50,052 bases of DNA, taken from NCBI RefSeq assembly GCF_007049795.1, contig NZ_SCFY01000031.1, positions 1 to 50,052 on the forward strand, read 5' to 3'. The first letter of the stretch is position 1. Every line of letters begins with the position of its first letter. The position numbers and the translations under genes were made by a program. The notes under the pieces are model-generated. The model was not told the origin of the DNA, did not search any database, and saw only the letters and a program-made list of their open reading frames with translations. Positions 40,661 to 49,973 of this stretch are shown here, piece by piece. The DNA comes from Ectopseudomonas mendocina. GTDB lineage: Bacteria; Pseudomonadota; Gammaproteobacteria; Pseudomonadales; Pseudomonadaceae.

Positions 40661-41911
40661 ATGCGAATCTCCACCGTCCAGGCTTTCAACAATGGCGTGA
40701 GCGGCCTGCAGCGTAACTACTCCAATGTGATCCGCACCCAAGAGCAGATCAGCACTGGCAATCGCATTCTGACTCCGGCAGACGACCCGGTGGCTTCTGC
40801 TCGCCTGCTGCAACTGGAGCAGCAGCAAGGTGTGCTGGGGCAGTACAAGGAGAACCTAACCGCGGCAAAAAATAGCCAGCAGCAGGAAGAGGTGACGCTG
40901 AATTCGATCAATACAGTGCTGCAGCGGGTGCGTGATCTATTGGTGGAGGCCGGTAACGGCTCTCGTAGCCAGGCTGATCGTCAGTCCATCGCCGCAGAGT
41001 TGGCCGAGCGCGAGAAGGAACTGCTGGGCCTGCTGAATACCCGCAACGCCAGGGGTGAATTCATATTCTCGGGCTTCCAAGGTAAGACGCAGCCTTTCGT
41101 CGTACAGCCCGATGGTAGCTACATTTATGCCGGTGACGATGGTCAGCGTGAGTTGCAGATCGCCAGTTCTCTGCAGATCCCCATCAGCGATAGCGGTCGC
41201 GCACTCTTCGAAAGTGGGCGCAACGCTGCGCGTTTGGGAATCGCGCCGGACAACGGCACGCTAAGTGGCGCCTTAGTCGACGACGAAGTCTCTTTCGCCC
41301 GTTTCCCTGCAGGCGGTATCCGCCTGGAGTTCAACGACCCGGACGATCCACACAGCTACGAACTGATTCCGGTGGACGAGTTCGGCGTCGATGGCACGCC
41401 GATCCCTGGCCGCCTCAACGAGGACGATGACACCCTAGTGCGCTACCAGGGTGTGGCCTTCCATGTGAACGGCACGCCTGATCCAGCGAGCATCCCGACG
41501 GCTTACAGCGTTACCCCGCCCGACAACGACCCGGCCACAGCGCCGGCCAATAAGGCAGGCATCCTCGATACCATCGCTACCGTGCGCAAGGCTCTGGAAG
41601 AGGCCCCCGATACCCTAGAGGGCAACCGCCAGATGCGTGACGTCGTCGCCTTGGGGCTGACCAACCTCGATAACGGCATGACCGCGCTCGACCAGGGGCG
41701 CGGCCAGATCGGCGCCCGCCTCAACGTCATCGAATCGACCCTGACCGACAACGAGGACGTGACCCTGGTCAACAAGGCTGTGCAGGCCGAGCTGCGCGAG
41801 CTGGACTATGCCGAAGCATTGTCGAGGCTTTCATTCCAGTCGATCATTTTGGAGGCTGCACAGCAGAGCTATGTGAAGATTGCCGGGTTGAATTTGTTCA
41901 GTCAGATGTAG
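40661..41911 (+). CDS. flgL: hook-filament junction protein FlgL
   Basis: Hook-associated protein 3, 416 residues. N-terminal MRISTVQAFNNGVSGLQRNYSNVIRTQEQISTGNRILTPADDPVASARLLQLEQQQGVLGQYKENL is diagnostic, as are LLVEAGNGSRSQADRQSIAAELAEREKELLGLLNTRNARGEFIFSGF and the C-terminal LSFQSIILEAAQQSYVKIAGLNLFSQM. A 109-bp gap separates it from flgK. AGAGGT precedes the ATG. It is the last gene of the flagellar unit; the glycosylation-type region starts right after. Confidence 0.96.
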   Translation: MRISTVQAFNNGVSGLQRNYSNVIRTQEQISTGNRILTPADDPVASARLLQLEQQQGVLGQYKENLTAAKNSQQQEEVTLNSINTVLQRVRDLLVEAGNGSRSQADRQSIAAELAEREKELLGLLNTRNARGEFIFSGFQGKTQPFVVQPDGSYIYAGDDGQRELQIASSLQIPISDSGRALFESGRNAARLGIAPDNGTLSGALVDDEVSFARFPAGGIRLEFNDPDDPHSYELIPVDEFGVDGTPIPGRLNEDDDTLVRYQGVAFHVNGTPDPASIPTAYSVTPPDNDPATAPANKAGILDTIATVRKALEEAPDTLEGNRQMRDVVALGLTNLDNGMTALDQGRGQIGARLNVIESTLTDNEDVTLVNKAVQAELRELDYAEALSRLSFQSIILEAAQQSYVKIAGLNLFSQM

Positions 41912-41993
41912 GGCATCAGGTTCGCACACACAGGCCGGTAGGCAAGCACTGCCCAACCTGACGATTATGGTCTTGTGGCTTCTGAAATAGACG

Positions 41994-42022
41994 CTGCCAA
42001 GTTCTGAGTACCTTCCTATAAT
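41994..42022 (+). promoter_or_regulatory. sigma-70-like promoter of the glycan region
   Basis: A consensus TATAAT (42017-42022) has CTGCCA (4 of 6 to TTGACA) 17 bases upstream. It lies about 69 bp before the TagD-like gene and would give the glycan genes a housekeeping promoter separate from the flagellar units. Confidence 0.6.
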
Positions 42023-42090
42023 GGCCAGGATTTTGCTATTACCTGATCGTTGACGGTTTTTTTGTCGGTGCAGCCTGGGCGAGGGTACTT

Positions 42091-42492
42091 ATGAGCAGAA
42101 CAGTGATTACTTATGGAACCTTTGACATGTTCCATATCGGCCACCTGCGCCTGTTCAAGCGTATGCGCGAATTGGGCGAGCGAGTCATCGTGGCGGTTTC
42201 CACCGACGAGTTCAACGCGCTGAAGGGCAAGAAGGCACTGGTACCTTACGCAGAGCGGTATGAAATAGTCGCGGCCATACAGTACGTTGATCTTGTGATT
42301 CCTGAAAGAAATTGGGAGCAGAAGGCCGACGATATTCGTCAATACACTGTCGATTGTTTTGTGATGGGAGATGATTGGCGGGGGCATTTTGATCATCTTG
42401 CGGCGCTGTGCGAGGTGATATATTTGGAAAGAACCAAAGACGTATCGTCTACTGTGCTGAGGCAGGCTGCGGATAATTTTTTTTCTGGCTGA
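42091..42492 (+). CDS. tagD: TagD-like glycerol-3-phosphate cytidylyltransferase
   Basis: Makes CDP-glycerol from CTP and glycerol-3-phosphate, 133 residues, the usual TagD length. Nucleotidyltransferase motif TYGTFDMFHIGHLRLFKRMRELG (GTFDxxHxGH) at residues 8-30, and the C-terminal RTKDVSSTVLR, equivalent to the conserved RTxGISTT loop. The middle VVIPERNWEQKADDIRQYTVDCFVMGDDW is also typical. Its product is the donor for the TagB/TagF-like domain of the giant protein downstream. It sits in GC-moderate codons that become AT-rich towards the end of the gene. TagD is classically Gram-positive teichoic acid machinery; here it is part of a Gram-negative surface glycan locus. Confidence 0.9.
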   Translation: MSRTVITYGTFDMFHIGHLRLFKRMRELGERVIVAVSTDEFNALKGKKALVPYAERYEIVAAIQYVDLVIPERNWEQKADDIRQYTVDCFVMGDDWRGHFDHLAALCEVIYLERTKDVSSTVLRQAADNFFSG

Positions 42493-42570
42493 TAAAGTGT
42501 ATTTGATACGTGCGGTTGGAAACTTTTTAATTGTTCTAATTGATTTTTATCTGTCTTGAGAGTGGGCTTT

Positions 42571-43256
42571 ATGGGCGTCGATTCACAAGAGTGTTTTCAT
42601 CGCGTATCACTTGATGGCGTGTCTCCGTTTGAAGACCTTCATGGGAATAAAGTTTTATGTGAGGGCCTGATCCCAGGCTTGAAGGTGGTATTTCATGGGC
42701 GGGGTAATGTTCTACAGATAGCGTCAGGTAGTAGGCCGGTTAATACAACAATAGAGTTTCATGGCGATGGTGGGTGGGCAAGTCTAGGGAATAATTTTTT
42801 CAAAGGTTTTATCCGCATTGGAGGTGGGTCAGGGGTCAGTATAGGCGATGGTGTTACATGTACGGAGCGTGCTTTTATTGCTGCTAGTGAAGGTGCGGTA
42901 GTGAAAATTGGTGATGACTGCATGTTGGCTACCGGTAACCAAATTCGTACGGATGATGTCCATGCTATATATGATGTGCGCAGTGGGGAACGCTTGAATC
43001 CGGCTAAAAATATCACCATAGGTAACCATGTTTGGCTGGCTTTGGGGGTAAAGGTCTTGGGGGGAGTGTGATAGGTGATGGCTCTGTAGTTGGCATGGAT
43101 TCTTTGGTGAAGTCTAAGTTCCCCAATAACTGTGTTCTGGCAGGAGCTCCAGCTAGGATAATACGCAAGGATATAGCCTGGGAGCGTCCATTGGTTTTCA
43201 AAGAAAGAGACTGCATGGTGCGGTCGTCTTATTGGAATCTTACGGAAGAGGATTAG
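42571..43256 (+). pseudogene. hexapeptide-repeat acyltransferase, frameshifted
   Basis: Left-handed beta-helix O-acetyltransferase-like protein in two frames. Frame one (from ATG 42571, GAGAG upstream) reads hexapeptide-like repeats (GNNFFKGFIRIGGGSGVSIGDGVTCTERAFIAAS) and ends at VLGGV* at 43071. The next frame, entering around 43059, continues with GGSVIGDGSVVGMDSLVKSKFPNNCVLAGAPARIIRKDIAWERP, the standard acyltransferase C-terminus. Adding one G to the G6 run at 43059-43064 restores a 228-residue protein. Possible explanations: slipped-strand phase variation, a fixed loss, or a sequencing error in the run. It would modify a sugar or glycerol group of the glycan. Confidence 0.8.
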
Positions 43257-43328
43257 TCTCTGGCTCTGATTTTTAATAGTTGGGAATTTTTTATTTTTTA
43301 GTGGCTGTATTTAAGTTTGGGAGAGGGG

Positions 43329-46300
43329 ATGGAGCAGTCATCGGTCAGAGCGGTGTTGGAGAGATCCGGGTGCTTTACGCCGGAATGGTACCTGGAGCGC
43401 TATCCTGAGGTAGCCATGCTGGGCGTTGATCCTCTCGATGATTATTTGAACGGTGGCTTCGAGTCTGGGCGTAACCCCAATCAATTTTTTGATGGCGATT
43501 TTTATCGGGAACAGAATCCAGACTTTCCTATTGAAATGAATCCCTTGCTGCACTACTGCACGGAAGGTTGGAAAATATATAGGAATCCTAGTCCTCACTT
43601 TAATACCTGGTGGTATAAGGTGAGATACATGGAGAGGGCTGATGATGGATTGAATCCGCTGGCTCATTATCTGCTTCATGGTCAGGAAGCTGGTTTCTTA
43701 CCAATACTTGGCAAGAAGCAAAAGCTTGGCGTAAAGGAAAAAACACAGTTCAATACCCGTAGCATTGAACTCTTCCAGTCCCTACCGCTGACGGCGACTC
43801 TTGCCTCTTCCATTTCAGCTGCGACGGAGGCGATTCAGCAATATGATTTGGCGGATATGTTCGCAGGCAAGGCTTGCGAGCTGGAGCCTCTGAATGTTGC
43901 CTGGCATATGCAGTTGGCGCGAATATTGTTGAATCGCAGCGGCTGGTCTCGACTGTTGTCTCTGATGGATACCGTTATTCGACTGGATGAAAATAATGCT
44001 GAAGGTTTTTTCTTGCGCGGATTGGCAAATGAAAAACTTGAACGCTATGGCGCCGCTGCAGAAACATATCGTTTTGCGCTTTCGCTGGAACCTGAGGCTG
44101 ACGTTGAATGGTTTTATCGGTTGGGTTGTTGTGAGGAAATTCTAGGTAATCAGGAACTTGCCGATATCGCCTACGGAGAGGTCGAGCGGCGTTCAGAAGG
44201 GTTGCCGGAGGAACTGGGGGTTGGTGTTCTGCACGAGCGTGCCGGGGCCTGGGACAGAGCAGCAAAATTCTATAAGAAAAGGCTGGAGCATGGTGGTGCT
44301 AGCGCATCCTTATATTACCGTTATGGCCGAATGTTGGATTTTTGCTACTACTGGGAACAGGCTGAAGATGCCTACAGGCAGTCGCTCAATATTGACGCTA
44401 ATAATTCAGAGTGTTTGTATCACCTTGGGCAAGTTCTGGAGCGTCTCGAGCGCTACGCTGAGTCAGCCAGTTTTTATCAGGCTGCATGTTCCAAAAGCCA
44501 GGCGGTTCATCCTGACTGGCGCTATAGGCAAGGTTATGTTGCCTGGCGTTCCGGTTTGTTGCGTGAAGCCTGTGAAGCTTGGCTACTGGCTTTACCTGCT
44601 TTACTGGAAAAGGATGTTTTGGAGGATTGTCCGCGTAGTGATCTGGAGGAATGCCTGAAACAGAGTCGGCAGGACGCGAATATTCATTTGCGTCTTGGAT
44701 TGGCTTACGAAAAAGATGGGATGCTACGGCAGGCAGCTGATGCCTTTGCCGAGGCGGTAGCGCGCCGTCATGATTACTCCCCTGAGGATTATTATCACTT
44801 GGGTAGGATTCACGTTGCGCTGGGAGAATGGCAAGAAGCCTGTGTGGCGCTAAAAGAGATTCGCCAGATAAAAGGGCCTTTTGACCTGCCTGTTAATGCT
44901 GAAGAGGATATCATAAAGCAGACCTACTCTGAGTACCTTGATACTTTGCCAGTGCGGTCTGATGTGGTGCTGTACGAGAGCTTTCATGGCGCTTCTGTAA
45001 GCTGTAATCCTTACGCTATTTTCAATTATTTGTTAGAGCATAAGAATTATTCCGATCTCGTCCATGTGTGGGCGCTAAAATCACTAGATAGTATTCCCAA
45101 GCGCTATCGCGCTATGCGCAATGTTATATTTGTGCGGCATGGCAGTTCGCTTTATTTAAGGTATTTGGCGACTGCAAGGTATTTGATAAATAATAATACT
45201 TTTTTCCCTTATTTTTTGCGCCGCGAGGGGCAAAAGTATCTTAATACCTGGCATGGCACGCCATTGAAAGCGCTGGGCGTGAACATCCCGGGTGCGATAT
45301 TTGACCACAAGAATGTCGTGCGTAATATTTTACAGTGTACGCATCTTATTTATCCCAATCAGCATACGTGTGACGTATTCCTGCAGAGTTATCAGGCGCG
45401 CGATCTCTACAATGGTAAACTGGCACGTACAGGTTATCCGCGTATCGATTTGATGCTCAATGCCGATGCTGCACGGCGGCAAAAACTTCGATCTGATCTG
45501 GGTATCGATAATGGCTTGCCGACAATACTCTATGCGCCGACCTGGCGAGGGAGTACTACGCCGGAAATGGATGTTGAGCGCCTCGTGGCTGATTTGGAGT
45601 TGCTTGGTAAATATAAAATTAATCTAGTTGTAAGCGCTCATCACCTAATGTATCAAGAGTTGCGGGGAAGAAACCTTGCGGTAACCCTGCTTGGGCAGGA
45701 TTTTGATACGACTGAGTTTTTGTCGGTGGTCGATGTATTGATTACGGATTATTCTAGTATAATGTTTGACTACTTGCCTTTGCGCAAGCCGATAGTCATC
45801 TATGCATACGATTTGAATGTCTACAGTGCTGAGCGTGGATTGTGTTTGGATATTCACGCCATACCCGCTTCGCTATGCACCTCACGAAACGAACTGGCTG
45901 AGAAGCTGGATGGCATTCTGAATGGCACTACCATTTCTTTGGATGTAAGTGATGCCTGCGCCGAATTTTGTCCGATGGAAGATGGTCAATCCAGTGCACG
46001 GGTGGTGGAGTTTTTCTTTGAAGATATATCAGAGAATGAGCCGTTTGATAAGCGGTCTGATCGACGAAAAATTCTTTTCTACGCTGGCAACCTGGTTCCA
46101 AACGGAGTTACTGCAGCCTTCCTGAGGTTGGCTGCGCTACTCCCCGAGAAAGAATACTCAATAAGCCTGGCAGTGGATCCATGGGTTATAGAAAGCTACC
46201 CCCAGCGGATGCAACGGTTGTCAGAGATTCCGGCGCATATTAACGTTTTAGGGAGAATTTCTTTCCCGGTCGGTAGTCGTGAAGAAAGTTGGCTCAATAT

Positions 46301-47252
46301 TTGGGTGCAGCGCCAAAAAGGGGACGTGTCTCCGCGAGTGAGAGAGTTACTTTCGGGATTTTACCAGCGTGAGTACCGGCGGCTGTATGGTTGTGCAGAG
46401 TTCAATGTTGTAGTGGACTTTTGTGGCTACACTTTCCATTGGGCTGCGTTGTTTGCTTTGGGACGTCCAATGCCTGCTGGGGCTGCAATGTGGTTGCATA
46501 ACGATATGCATGCCGAAACCAAGAACCGCTTTCCTTTTCTCAAAACCATTCTTTCGTTTGCAGGAGGCTTTGATCGCCTGGTTTCTGTTTCTGCCGATGT
46601 GCATGCAGTCAATCGTCATACTCTTGTAAGTGATTATGCTGTAGGCCCGGATAGGCTTTGCTATGTCCACAACTGCATCGACCCTGCCTGGTTGCGTGAA
46701 AAGGCTGCAGAACCTTTGGACTCGGAGCTAAATGACTGGGCGCATGGTTGCGTGTTGATCGGCAGTATCGGGCGGCTGAGTCGGGAGAAAGCACAGGACC
46801 GAATAATCAAAGCCTTCTCTCAACTGCATCAGTGCTACCCCAACGCGAGACTGGTGATCGCCGGCCAGGGGCCGGAGAAAGACCGTTTGAGTGAGCTGAT
46901 TTCGTTACTGGGGCTTGATGACTCGGTGCGTTTGCTTGGCTATATAGAGAACCCTTACCCGCTGTTCAAACGCTTGGATTTGTTTGTCTTGCCCTCTGAT
47001 TATGAGGGGCAGGGGATTGTGCTGCTAGAGGCCCTGGCACTGGGGCGTCCTGTGATCGCTACAGATATCCCGGGGCCGCGAGAGATTCTCCAAGAACAAG
47101 GTGGCTTGTTGGTGGAGCCTTCGCAGGAGGGCGTACGTGCTGGTATCGAACAGTTTTTCCAGGGACGTTTGCCTGTAGTCAATTTCAAGGCCGATGCCTA
47201 TATGGAATCTTCCAGGCAGGCATTTGCAGCTGTTGTGAGCGAGATCTCGTGA
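43329..47252 (+). CDS. TPR / CDP-glycerol glycerophosphotransferase / GT4 fusion
   Basis: 1307-residue protein from ATG 43329, with GGGAGAGGGG upstream. Residues 1-130: repeats of a YPEV..GVDPLDDYL..G...GRNPNQFFD..FY type often found at the start of large bacterial glycosyltransferases. About 160-530: tetratricopeptide repeats (YHLGQVLERLERYAESASFYQAA; LRLGLAYEKDGMLRQAADAFAEA). About 540-890: TagB/TagF-type CDP-glycerol:glycerophosphotransferase, with NTWHGTPLKALG, ILYAPTWRG and VLITDYSSIMFDYLPL. About 910-1305: GT-B family 4 glycosyltransferase, with GSIGRLSREKAQDRIIKAF, ARLVIAGQGPEKDRL and LPSDYEGQGIVLLEALALGRPVIATDIPG. There is no signal or membrane helix. It probably adds a sugar and glycerol-phosphate units to one glycan. 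The acceptor is unknown; adjacency to flagellar genes suggests flagellin or a surface polysaccharide. Confidence 0.9.
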   Translation: MEQSSVRAVLERSGCFTPEWYLERYPEVAMLGVDPLDDYLNGGFESGRNPNQFFDGDFYREQNPDFPIEMNPLLHYCTEGWKIYRNPSPHFNTWWYKVRYMERADDGLNPLAHYLLHGQEAGFLPILGKKQKLGVKEKTQFNTRSIELFQSLPLTATLASSISAATEAIQQYDLADMFAGKACELEPLNVAWHMQLARILLNRSGWSRLLSLMDTVIRLDENNAEGFFLRGLANEKLERYGAAAETYRFALSLEPEADVEWFYRLGCCEEILGNQELADIAYGEVERRSEGLPEELGVGVLHERAGAWDRAAKFYKKRLEHGGASASLYYRYGRMLDFCYYWEQAEDAYRQSLNIDANNSECLYHLGQVLERLERYAESASFYQAACSKSQAVHPDWRYRQGYVAWRSGLLREACEAWLLALPALLEKDVLEDCPRSDLEECLKQSRQDANIHLRLGLAYEKDGMLRQAADAFAEAVARRHDYSPEDYYHLGRIHVALGEWQEACVALKEIRQIKGPFDLPVNAEEDIIKQTYSEYLDTLPVRSDVVLYESFHGASVSCNPYAIFNYLLEHKNYSDLVHVWALKSLDSIPKRYRAMRNVIFVRHGSSLYLRYLATARYLINNNTFFPYFLRREGQKYLNTWHGTPLKALGVNIPGAIFDHKNVVRNILQCTHLIYPNQHTCDVFLQSYQARDLYNGKLARTGYPRIDLMLNADAARRQKLRSDLGIDNGLPTILYAPTWRGSTTPEMDVERLVADLELLGKYKINLVVSAHHLMYQELRGRNLAVTLLGQDFDTTEFLSVVDVLITDYSSIMFDYLPLRKPIVIYAYDLNVYSAERGLCLDIHAIPASLCTSRNELAEKLDGILNGTTISLDVSDACAEFCPMEDGQSSARVVEFFFEDISENEPFDKRSDRRKILFYAGNLVPNGVTAAFLRLAALLPEKEYSISLAVDPWVIESYPQRMQRLSEIPAHINVLGRISFPVGSREESWLNIWVQRQKGDVSPRVRELLSGFYQREYRRLYGCAEFNVVVDFCGYTFHWAALFALGRPMPAGAAMWLHNDMHAETKNRFPFLKTILSFAGGFDRLVSVSADVHAVNRHTLVSDYAVGPDRLCYVHNCIDPAWLREKAAEPLDSELNDWAHGCVLIGSIGRLSREKAQDRIIKAFSQLHQCYPNARLVIAGQGPEKDRLSELISLLGLDDSVRLLGYIENPYPLFKRLDLFVLPSDYEGQGIVLLEALALGRPVIATDIPGPREILQEQGGLLVEPSQEGVRAGIEQFFQGRLPVVNFKADAYMESSRQAFAAVVSEIS

Positions 47253-47279
47253 CTGAAGAGAAGTGTTATTGGAGGGCAG

Positions 47280-49070
47280 ATGCCAGCAACTGATTGCGTG
47301 AATATCGCAGTAGGGAAATCTGCATGGCAGAGTTCGCTATCCAAATACTCTGTGGGTAATGATGCCGAGCGCGCCCTGTATGCTGATGAGACGCTGGACT
47401 ATGCCTTCCACACCGACAGGGAGATGAATCCATGGTGGTTGCTTGACCTTGGTGAGAGCTTTTTAGTCGAGCGTATTGTCTTGGGTAATCGGCGGCGCAC
47501 TTGCCAGGAAAATGCGCGCACGTTAGCTGTTGAGGTGTCCCTAGATAGAAAAAGCTGGCTGACTTTACATGCCGGTATGCTGTACTGGTATGCGGATTTA
47601 TGTTTGGAGTTGGCGAGTAATATTCCCTTTCGATATCTGCGTCTGTCGTTACGAGAGAAGCAATATTTTCATCTTTCCAAAGTTGAAGTGTGGGCTCGTT
47701 CTTCAGCTATTTTACCAATTAAGGATAAGGTGATTCTTGCTGCGCGTACTGACGGCCTTGGCGAGCGGCTGAATGCGCTACTGAATGGCTTGATGTTGGC
47801 GAAAATATTCGATATTCCATTCCGGTTTTCATGGAGTGATAGATTTCTTGGCGACCCGATGCATGCAATTGATCCTGTGTGCGATTTTTTTGATAAGAAG
47901 TTTGTAGATGAATATTTTAGTCCTGAGTCGTTGCCAGGCAAGCGTTGGGAGGTTGGTGGTAAAAATATTGCATTGGCAGAGTTGCGTAATTCTATAGTTA
48001 AGGCTGACGTGATTCTGGCGCCACGTCTGGGGCTTGATGAAATCTTCGGTGCCAAGTTCCATATGCCTGAATATTTCGGGTTCTCTACCTTGTTCGATGA
48101 ACTGCCGTTTGCACGGGAAGTCGAATCAGCTATCTCTCTGGCTAGAAGCATTAGCCTACCTGAGGGTGCGGTAGGATTCCATCTGCGTAGTGGTGATATA
48201 TTCTATGGCCGCTATCGTAAATGGGTTAATTACACGTACAAGGGAGTGACGTTGCCGCTGGCAAAAATGGTAATTGAGTCTCTGGTTTCCGAAGGGCGTA
48301 AAGTCTATTTGTTTGGCCAGGATGATGAGGCTATTGATTATCTTTGCCGGGAATATGGCACTATTGATATAAGATGTTCGATAGGCGAGCAGCTCGAAGG
48401 CATGGGCAGAACTCAGCGAGCAATGTTTGATTTGGTAATGCTATCGCGTTTCAAAACAATCCTCGCGGGTAGTAGTGGTTTCGCTAAACAAGCTTCCTGG
48501 ATCGGCGGAGGAGAGCTGGTTATGCCGTTCCATATGTTTGATATAGAGCGGCAGTTAAATTCAATCGAGGGTGACCTTTTGGTCAATGCTGATGTTTATA
48601 ATCCTCTGCAAACTGCCTTCGCTTATTGGTATGCGTACTATCGAGGTCGTGGCTTGAAACGCTACGATCAGGATAATCGGTTTTTGGCGTTGGCTGAGTT
48701 TTATGATCAGGATAATGAGCTTTACCCGTTAGTTAGGGCGGCTAGTGGTTTTTTTGCGCAGGACTATAAGGGCGGCGAGCAAACGCTGTCTGTTTTTTTT
48801 AAAAGATGGCAGAGTGCTGGAAAAGATATTTCCAGTATTTTTAATGTTTTTGTTGCCAGAACCAATGGTGTATACAATCTTCGGGAGTTTCATCCCGGTT
48901 ATAAGCAGGCCGCTGAGCTGGGTAAGCCATTCTCCTGTTGCCTATATGCCTATTTTTGCGGGCATTCAGGAGATGACAAGCGGCAAAAAGAAATTCTGGG
49001 AAAAGTGGATTTCTCGCTACCGGGCCTACAAGCGCTTGAAGCCATGTTAAAAGGGCTTAATGGTGTGTGA
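47280..49070 (+). CDS. discoidin-like domain / fucosyltransferase-like fusion
   Basis: 596 residues; GGAGG precedes the ATG. Residues 1-140 look like an F5/8 type C (discoidin, CBM32-like) carbohydrate-binding jelly roll: NIAVGKSAWQSSLSKYS, PWWLLDLGESFLVERIVLGNR, LAVEVSLDRKSWLTL. About 150-440 resembles GDP-fucose fucosyltransferases of the NodZ/O-fucosyltransferase type: ARTDGLGERLNALLNGLMLAK, the donor-binding VGFHLRSGDIFYGR, and MFDLVMLSRFKTILAGSSGFAKQASWIGGG. The last 150 residues have no clear match. GDP-mannose 4,6-dehydratase, the first enzyme towards GDP-fucose, follows immediately. No signal peptide; a cytoplasmic glycan-binding transferase is likely. The exact sugar is inferred. Confidence 0.75.
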   Translation: MPATDCVNIAVGKSAWQSSLSKYSVGNDAERALYADETLDYAFHTDREMNPWWLLDLGESFLVERIVLGNRRRTCQENARTLAVEVSLDRKSWLTLHAGMLYWYADLCLELASNIPFRYLRLSLREKQYFHLSKVEVWARSSAILPIKDKVILAARTDGLGERLNALLNGLMLAKIFDIPFRFSWSDRFLGDPMHAIDPVCDFFDKKFVDEYFSPESLPGKRWEVGGKNIALAELRNSIVKADVILAPRLGLDEIFGAKFHMPEYFGFSTLFDELPFAREVESAISLARSISLPEGAVGFHLRSGDIFYGRYRKWVNYTYKGVTLPLAKMVIESLVSEGRKVYLFGQDDEAIDYLCREYGTIDIRCSIGEQLEGMGRTQRAMFDLVMLSRFKTILAGSSGFAKQASWIGGGELVMPFHMFDIERQLNSIEGDLLVNADVYNPLQTAFAYWYAYYRGRGLKRYDQDNRFLALAEFYDQDNELYPLVRAASGFFAQDYKGGEQTLSVFFKRWQSAGKDISSIFNVFVARTNGVYNLREFHPGYKQAAELGKPFSCCLYAYFCGHSGDDKRQKEILGKVDFSLPGLQALEAMLKGLNGV

Positions 49071-49073
49071 TCT

Positions 49074-49973
49074 ATGAAGAAGGCATTGATAACTGGGGTG
49101 ACAGGTCAAGATGGCTCATATCTCGCCGAATTTTTATTGGCAAAGGGATATGAGGTGCACGGTATCAAGCGGCGCGCATCTCTTTTTAATACTCAGCGTG
49201 TGGATCATATATTTCAGGATCCACACGTGGAGAATGCACGATTTAAATTGCATTACGGAGATCTGACAGATTCTTCAAATATGACCAGGATTCTGGCAGA
49301 GGTGATGCCTGATGAGGTTTATAATCTCGGGGCGCAGAGCCATGTTGCGGTAAGTTTCGAGTCGCCGGAGTATACCGCTGATGTCGATGCTGTCGGAACT
49401 TTGCGTCTGTTGGAAGCTATTCATTTTTTGGGTTTGGAAAGCTCCACCCGTTTTTATCAGGCTTCGACATCTGAACTCTATGGTCAGGCGCAGGAAGTCC
49501 CGCAGTCTGAGACGACGCCTTTTCATCCGCGTAGCCCCTATGCAGTTGCCAAACTCTATGCCTATTGGATTACTGTTAATTATCGTGAGGCTTATGGTTT
49601 ATATGCCTGCAATGGTATTCTTTTCAATCATGAATCACCGCGTCGCGGTGAAACATTCGTGACGCGTAAGATTACCCGTGGCCTGGCTAATATTGCTCAG
49701 GGGTTGGACAGCTGTCTTTATCTGGGGAATCTTAATGCCTTGCGCGACTGGGGGCACGCCAAAGACTATGTCCGCATGCAATGGCTGATGCTTCAGCAAG
49801 ATGTTCCTGAAGATTTTGTAATTGCTACAGGTGTTCAGCACAGTGTGCGTCAGTTTATCGAATGGTCAGCTGCAGAGTTGGGCATAATTCTAGAGTTTCA
49901 GGGGCGTGGTTTGCAGGAACAGGGTGTCGTTAGTAGTGTGGTCGGAGATAAGGCCGGCGGTTGCAGGAGCTGA
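49074..49973 (+). CDS. gmd: GDP-mannose 4,6-dehydratase, C-terminus altered
   Basis: Converts GDP-mannose to GDP-4-keto-6-deoxymannose, precursor of GDP-fucose, GDP-rhamnose and others. SDR fold: Rossmann GVTGQDGSYLAEFLLAKG (residues 8-25), active-site STSELYG and YAVAKLYAYW (YxxxK), then NHESPRRGETFVTRKITR and SLYLGNLNALRDWGHAKDYV; an E. coli-type Gmd. The family is about 345-375 residues, but this frame ends at 299. Homology holds to GVVSSVVGDKA (about residue 293), then GGCRS and a stop replace the conserved region with DPRYFRPAEVETLLGD. No nearby frame continues it. An insertion, deletion or rearrangement just before the window end is likely, and activity is doubtful. Confidence 0.85.
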   Translation: MKKALITGVTGQDGSYLAEFLLAKGYEVHGIKRRASLFNTQRVDHIFQDPHVENARFKLHYGDLTDSSNMTRILAEVMPDEVYNLGAQSHVAVSFESPEYTADVDAVGTLRLLEAIHFLGLESSTRFYQASTSELYGQAQEVPQSETTPFHPRSPYAVAKLYAYWITVNYREAYGLYACNGILFNHESPRRGETFVTRKITRGLANIAQGLDSCLYLGNLNALRDWGHAKDYVRMQWLMLQQDVPEDFVIATGVQHSVRQFIEWSAAELGIILEFQGRGLQEQGVVSSVVGDKAGGCRS

